In this document: positions 60,321 through 64,000 of the stretch, one piece after another
Numbering within the stretch: position 1 is the first letter of the stretch
How the letters are laid out: each line of letters starts with the position of its first letter
Made by a program: the position numbers and the translations under genes
NCBI GenBank assembly: GCA_023450085.1
Contig: JAEXHI010000030.1
Location: 620,001 to 684,000 of the forward strand
Direction of reading: 5' to 3'
Length of the DNA: 64,000 bases
Source of the DNA: Bacteroidota bacterium
GTDB lineage: Bacteria; Bacteroidota; Bacteroidia; Sphingobacteriales; Sphingobacteriaceae
Notes under the pieces: generated by a model
What the model saw: only the letters and a program-made list of their open reading frames with translations
Database searches by the model: none
What the model was told of the DNA's origin: nothing

Positions 60321-61018
60321 TGTTCTGCATATGCTATGGCTGCAACACTCAATTTTTTTACGCCGTGACTTAACAGTACATTTCCGCAAGCTTCTAAAGT
60401 AGCACCAGTGGTTACTACATCATCAACTAGCAAAACATGCTTATTCGCTAACTCCACAGTATTGTTAACGCAAAAAACACCTTGCATATTCTCGTAGCGA
60501 GTGTATCTTGCTTTCTTAGTCTGACTTTCAGTAGCCTTATTTCTGGTGAAGCTTTTAGTGTCCATCGGAATATTAAGTTCTTGGGCCAAACCTTTTGCAA
60601 TATACTCACTTTGATTGTAACCTCTTAACCTAAGTTTCTTTTGATGTAGTGGGACAGGAATAATGATATCAATATCTGTATAGTACTGACTTGCGGAAAG
60701 TCTCTGTCCTATTAGTTTCCCTAAACAAGTACCGATGCTGGTTTGGCTTTTATATTTTAAGCCATGAAGGAGGTTTTGTACTTTGGTCCCTTTTTTAAAA
60801 TAGAGCATTGCCATTGCGGCTTCTAAATGTAAGCGACCCCAAAATTGTTTGGCCAATGGATTATCTGGGTAGATGTGGTAGTCGGTGTAAGGAAGATCAT
60901 AGAGGCAGGAAGTGCATATCTCTTTTTCGCCATGGTACAGTAGATTTCCGCAACCGTAACAGAGTTCAGGAAACAACAGATTGATCAGGTCTTCGGTATA
61001 ACGTTTTAAGGTAAACAT
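60317..61018 (-). CDS. ComF family phosphoribosyltransferase-like protein
   Basis: A 233-residue protein of the ComF/GntX group. The N-terminus carries a zinc-binding double motif, CYGCGNLLYHGEKEICTSCLYDLP, and the C-terminus a PRTase fold with the PRPP motif VLLVDDVVTTGATLEACGNVL. Proteins of this group are linked to DNA uptake in competent bacteria; the biochemical reaction is not established. It is placed between rlmN and the beta-helix lipoprotein on one strand. Confidence 0.93.
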   Translation of the reverse strand: MFTLKRYTEDLINLLFPELCYGCGNLLYHGEKEICTSCLYDLPYTDYHIYPDNPLAKQFWGRLHLEAAMAMLYFKKGTKVQNLLHGLKYKSQTSIGTCLGKLIGQRLSASQYYTDIDIIIPVPLHQKKLRLRGYNQSEYIAKGLAQELNIPMDTKSFTRNKATESQTKKARYTRYENMQGVFCVNNTVELANKHVLLVDDVVTTGATLEACGNVLLSHGVKKLSVAAIAYAEQ

Positions 61019-61054
61019 TATACAAGTTACTAATATTTAGTTGATTATTGTCTT

Positions 61055-62104
61055 TTAAGCTTTCTCTTTTACCGCCAATTGTCCACAAGCGGCATCAATA
61101 TCTTTACCTCGGCTCCTTCTGATGTTGGTGGTAATACCTTGTTTACGGAGATACGCTGCGAAAGCGTCAATCTTGTCACCTTCGGCATTAATAAAATCAG
61201 CAAATTGGATAGGGTTGTATTCGATAATGTTCACTTTGCAAGGCACATGTTTACAGAACCTCGCTAGTTCTATGGCGTCTTGTATCTCGTCGTTAAAGTT
61301 GTTAAAGACGATGTATTCGTAAGTTACTGGGTTTTTAGTTTTTTGGAAATAGTACTTCAATGCTTCAGCCAATGCCTTTAAGGAGTTATGCTCTGTAATC
61401 GGCATAATCTCATGGCGTTTCTCGTCGTTTGCCGCATGTAAAGACAGTGCAAGGTTAAACTTTACACCATCATCACCCAGCTTTTTAATCATTTTGGCAA
61501 TACCAGCAGTAGATACGGTGATACGTTTGTACGACATGTTCAATCCATCTGGCGCAGTAATTCGCTCTATCGACTTCAACACGTTGGCATAGTTCAACAA
61601 AGGTTCGCCCATGCCCATGTACACAATATTGGTAAGTGGAATATTGTAGTTTTGCTTTGCCTGCTGATCAATTAAAACCACTTGGTCGTAAATTTCGTCG
61701 GCATTTAGGTTACGTTTACGTTCCATGTAGCCGGTAGCACAAAACTTGCAGGTTAAGCTGCAGCCCACTTGCGAACTCACGCAGGCCGTCATTCTATCCT
61801 CCGTTGGGATTAAAACCCCTTCTACAATGTTGCCATCGTATAACCTGAAAGCATTCTTAATGGTATGGTCATTACTAAATTGAGCATTGCTAATCTCCAC
61901 GGTGTTGATAGAATAACCGTCATCTAGCTTCTTACGAAGGTCTTTTGACAGATTGCTCATTTCCTCGAAGTTGCGTGCGGATTTTTCCCAAAGCCATTGA
62001 TAAACTTGTTTAGCCCTAAAAGCAGGCTCGCCCATATCCTTAAAATGTTGGGCTAACTGTTCTGGGCTTAATGACCTGATGTCTATCTTTTTTGTACTTT
62101 GCAT
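61055..62104 (-). CDS. rlmN: Dual-specificity RNA methyltransferase RlmN
   Basis: A 349-residue radical-SAM enzyme that methylates C2 of A2503 in 23S rRNA and A37 in some tRNAs. The [4Fe-4S]-binding motif is CSLTCKFCATGYMERKRNL (CxxxCxxC), with NIVYMGMGEPLLNY and FNLALSLHAAND following, and the mechanistic second Cys near the C-terminus in DIDAACGQLAVK. Length is normal. A -7 box sits seven bases before the ATG. Confidence 0.98.
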   Translation of the reverse strand: MQSTKKIDIRSLSPEQLAQHFKDMGEPAFRAKQVYQWLWEKSARNFEEMSNLSKDLRKKLDDGYSINTVEISNAQFSNDHTIKNAFRLYDGNIVEGVLIPTEDRMTACVSSQVGCSLTCKFCATGYMERKRNLNADEIYDQVVLIDQQAKQNYNIPLTNIVYMGMGEPLLNYANVLKSIERITAPDGLNMSYKRITVSTAGIAKMIKKLGDDGVKFNLALSLHAANDEKRHEIMPITEHNSLKALAEALKYYFQKTKNPVTYEYIVFNNFNDEIQDAIELARFCKHVPCKVNIIEYNPIQFADFINAEGDKIDAFAAYLRKQGITTNIRRSRGKDIDAACGQLAVKEKA

Positions 62105-62111
62105 GACGCTA

Positions 62112-62119
62112 CAAAGTTA
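62112..62119 (-). promoter_or_regulatory. -7 promoter box of rlmN embedded behind the flotillin terminator
   Basis: Minus-strand TAACTTTG matches TAnnTTTG and ends seven bases before the rlmN ATG. A TTTC (62143-62140) exactly 20 bases upstream could be the -33 box; it lies inside the flotillin terminator hairpin, so terminator and promoter overlap. Confidence 0.6.
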
Positions 62120-62120
62120 C

Positions 62121-62163
62121 TTAAAAAGATTGAGGCTTCGAAAATCTAATTCCGAAGCCTCAA
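62121..62163 (-). terminator. Terminator after the flotillin gene
   Basis: TTGAGGCTTCG (62130-62140) and CGAAGCCTCAA (62153-62163) form a perfect 11-bp stem with a 12-base loop; on the minus strand ATCTTTTTAAG follows. It starts 19 bases after the flotillin stop. Confidence 0.9.
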
Positions 62164-62181
62164 AAATGCATTTATTTAAGC

Positions 62182-63723
62182 TTATGCTTTGGGGTTGGTG
62201 TCTTTCACTTCTATGCTTGACGAAACTTCAGTATCCTTATCCTCGCCTTTTAAATAGGTGGGTAAGTTTAAGCCAGCCATGTTAAACAAATCATTCAACG
62301 GGGGGACTGTTTTCATCATGCCCGAAACAAAGTTTGCGGTAGAACCAGCACTATTTTCACCTGTTCCATTGCCTGAATCCCAAACCGTGATTTTGTCAAT
62401 TTTGATGTTTTTAACGGCCTCAACTTGTGTTTTTACTAATTCTGGTAACTTCTCAATTAACAATAATTGGAAGGCTTTAGTTGGATCACCACCTGCTGCG
62501 GCCACTACTTCACGATAACCTTCAGCTTGCTTGGTCAATATCTCGAACAAACCTTTCGCTTCTGCTTCCATTTTGGCATAAATCGCATCAGCTTCACCTT
62601 TGGCATTTTCTCTAATGGTTTCTGCATCGGCCTGTGCCTGAATAATTGCTTTTTGTTTGGCAATTTCAGCAGGTACTACAATATTCGCAATTTGGGTGGC
62701 TCTTTCTCTGTTGGAGCGGGCTTCCTCTGCCTTTTGCTCGGCCAAATACGATGCTTCCAAGGCTTTTGCTTGCTGTACTTTCTCTGCGGCTACTGCAATT
62801 TTCAACGCTTCCGCCTCTTTTTCACGACGTAAGGCGTCTGAACTGGCAATTTCAATCTTTGCCTCGTTTTCTCCTTTCACGGCAATGGCATTGGCTTCTG
62901 AAGTCTTGATACGGGTATCTCTTTGCGCTTCTGCTTTACCAATGGCTTCATCTTTAAAGGCAGAGGCAATGCTGATTTCCCTGTCTTTTTGGGTGATAGC
63001 AATCTTTACATCGCGTTCACGTTGTGTTTCCGCAATTTGAACATCTTTTTCTCTGTCGGCAATTGCTTTACCAGTTTCACCGATTTTGGTTTGTTCAGCC
63101 ACGCTAATGATAGCCTCGTTGATGGCTTTTGCTGCGGCTTCTTTACCTAAAGCCTCAATGTAACCAGATTCGTCCTTGATATCGGTTACGTTTACGTTGA
63201 TGAGTTTTAAGCCAATTTTCTTTAACTCTGTATCCACGTTTTTGGAAATGTTATCTAAGAACTTATCACGGTCTGAGTTAATTTCTTCAATAGTCATGGT
63301 AGCAATGACCAAACGCAATTGACCAAACAAAATGTCTTTTGAAAGCTCTTGAATATCAACAGGAGCTAAGCCTAATAAACGCTCAGCCGCGTTATTCATG
63401 CTGTCTGCTTCAGTAGAAATAGCGATGGTAAATCTACAAGGAACATCCACACGGATATTCTGTCTGCTCAATGCATTTACCAAGTTGGCTTCAATTGAAA
63501 TTGGTTTTAAATCCAGATAGGCAAAGTCTTGGATCACTGGCCAAATAAATGCGCCACCACCATGAATACATTTGGCAGAAGTGCCACCGGTTTTTCCATA
63601 AATAACTAAGATTTTGTCCGATGGACAGCGTTTGTATCTGGCCAGTAGGGCTGATAGTGTTACGAATACGACGATAACGGCAATTAAAATAATTGTAATA
63701 GGCGATTGTAAGAGGTTTTCCAT
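62182..63723 (-). CDS. Flotillin-like SPFH/band 7 protein
   Basis: A 513-residue membrane scaffold protein. One N-terminal membrane helix (about 10-30, ITIILIAVIVVFVTLSALLA), an SPFH/band-7 domain (about 35-215, SISIEANLVNALSRQNIRVDVPCRFTI, NVTDIKDESGYIEALGKEAA) and a long charged coiled-coil region with EAQRD and EAE-type flotillin repeats to about 420. It resembles FloT/YuaG proteins that organise membrane microdomains. It starts one base after an NfeD-type gene, the usual flotillin partner. Confidence 0.92.
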   Translation of the reverse strand: MENLLQSPITIILIAVIVVFVTLSALLARYKRCPSDKILVIYGKTGGTSAKCIHGGGAFIWPVIQDFAYLDLKPISIEANLVNALSRQNIRVDVPCRFTIAISTEADSMNNAAERLLGLAPVDIQELSKDILFGQLRLVIATMTIEEINSDRDKFLDNISKNVDTELKKIGLKLINVNVTDIKDESGYIEALGKEAAAKAINEAIISVAEQTKIGETGKAIADREKDVQIAETQRERDVKIAITQKDREISIASAFKDEAIGKAEAQRDTRIKTSEANAIAVKGENEAKIEIASSDALRREKEAEALKIAVAAEKVQQAKALEASYLAEQKAEEARSNRERATQIANIVVPAEIAKQKAIIQAQADAETIRENAKGEADAIYAKMEAEAKGLFEILTKQAEGYREVVAAAGGDPTKAFQLLLIEKLPELVKTQVEAVKNIKIDKITVWDSGNGTGENSAGSTANFVSGMMKTVPPLNDLFNMAGLNLPTYLKGEDKDTEVSSSIEVKDTNPKA

Positions 63724-63724
63724 G

Positions 63725-64000
63725 TTATATTTTTTCTACGAGTACTAGGTTGTTACTTTCTATTTTTACGATTTTGATGGCGGAGCCGCTAGCTATTTGC
63801 TCTTGGTTGGTAATGGCATCAACTTCTCTAAAGGAGCCGTTAATGCTTACCTGAATTTTGCCCATTCCGGTTCTTTTTTCAGGGATACGTAGATAAACTG
63901 AACCACTCCTGTGCAACAATGACTCAATTTTAAAGGAATTGTCTTCGGCCAGTTTTTGTATTTGTTTGATAATGGCAAAGAAAATCAGGATAAAAGCTAT
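63725..64000 (-). CDS. NfeD-like protein, C-terminal part (cut by window edge)
   Basis: The last 91 codons of a frame that is open at the window end: a membrane helix (IAFILIFFAIIKQIQ) followed by a small beta-barrel of the NfeD OB-fold type (SGSVYLRIPEKRTGMGKIQVS, ASGSAIKIVKIESNNLVLVE). NfeD-type proteins accompany flotillins and help place them in the membrane. The frame contains no start inside the window; an apparent TTG start at 63919 is internal. Confidence 0.78.
   Translation of the reverse strand: MAFILIFFAIIKQIQKLAEDNSFKIESLLHRSGSVYLRIPEKRTGMGKIQVSINGSFREVDAITNQEQIASGSAIKIVKIESNNLVLVEKI

Noticed and set aside
62467..63150. Several long plus-strand frames rich in Phe, Cys and Leu inside the flotillin gene
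   Set aside because: They are antisense shadows of the Ala/Glu/Lys-rich coiled coil; the minus-strand flotillin reading is clearly the coding one.
1..64000. CRISPR arrays, tRNA or rRNA genes, insertion sequences or prophage genes
   Set aside because: No regularly spaced direct repeats, cloverleaf-like sequences, transposase or integrase motifs were found in the gene-free gaps or frames.

Overview
The window comes from the chromosome of an AT-rich member of the Bacteroidota, most likely Sphingobacteriaceae (Pedobacter-like). The evidence is a set of TAnnTTTG-type -7 promoter boxes (one with a well-spaced TTTG -33 box), almost no Shine-Dalgarno sequences, a type IX secretion C-terminal domain on a glycosidase-like protein, carboxypeptidase-regulatory-like and putative auto-transporter-type (DUF4097-like) proteins, and an ECF sigma operon. 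I see no rRNA, tRNA, CRISPR array, transposase or integrase.

Layout. 1-22 kb is mostly housekeeping: a cut-off metallophosphoesterase, htpG, an M16 peptidase, def, a secreted GHL10-type protein, an ECF sigma / HEAT-repeat membrane protein / DUF4097-like operon, mrp-nfu for Fe-S assembly, an unusual AsmA-like/GT51 transglycosylase fusion with hpt, psd, an amino-acid dehydrogenase with an MscS channel, and the rpsP-rimM-(lipoprotein)-trmD-rplS region. Intergenic gaps here carry copies of a roughly 75-bp imperfect-palindrome repeat family.

22.4-51.6 kb is one long, co-directional, tightly overlapping surface-polysaccharide locus of the Wzx/Wzy type. It contains (a) gmd for GDP-4-keto-6-deoxymannose, with its partner fcl on the opposite strand at the far end; (b) an SLBB outer-membrane export protein and a Wzz-like chain-length protein; (c) a WbpA-E-D-B-like set plus a WbpI/WecB-like epimerase, which together can make a UDP-2,3-diacetamido-2,3-dideoxy-hexuronic acid; (d) a CDP-3,6-dideoxyhexose set (RfbF, RfbG, RfbH and a reductase) interleaved with a ThDP-dependent acetolactate-synthase-like enzyme and an SDR reductase, the logic of CDP-yersiniose A, a two-carbon-branched sugar; (e) flippase, polymerase candidate and four glycosyltransferases; (f) a WbpV/WbpL/WbpM-like module for making and loading a UDP-QuiNAc/FucNAc-type first sugar onto undecaprenyl phosphate; (g) a Wzi/RemB-like outer-membrane barrel. 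The central part (about 38-46 kb) is visibly more AT-rich than its flanks, as is common for exchanged polymer-specific cores.

51.7-64 kb returns to housekeeping: fcl-dxs, glyA, a large hybrid histidine kinase, a beta-helix lipoprotein, a ComF-type protein, rlmN, and a flotillin/NfeD pair cut by the window end.

The most interesting system is the branched-sugar cassette at 31.2-38.0 kb. Its electron-transfer reductase has the FAD/NAD and [2Fe-2S] domains in the opposite order from the E3 enzymes known from Yersinia, and its ThDP enzyme has Phe where acetohydroxyacid synthases have a substrate-selecting Trp. Second is a recurring promoter arrangement in which the -7 box ends only four to nine bases before the start codon, implying leaderless or nearly leaderless mRNAs. 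All functional calls are by reading motifs; no database search was run.
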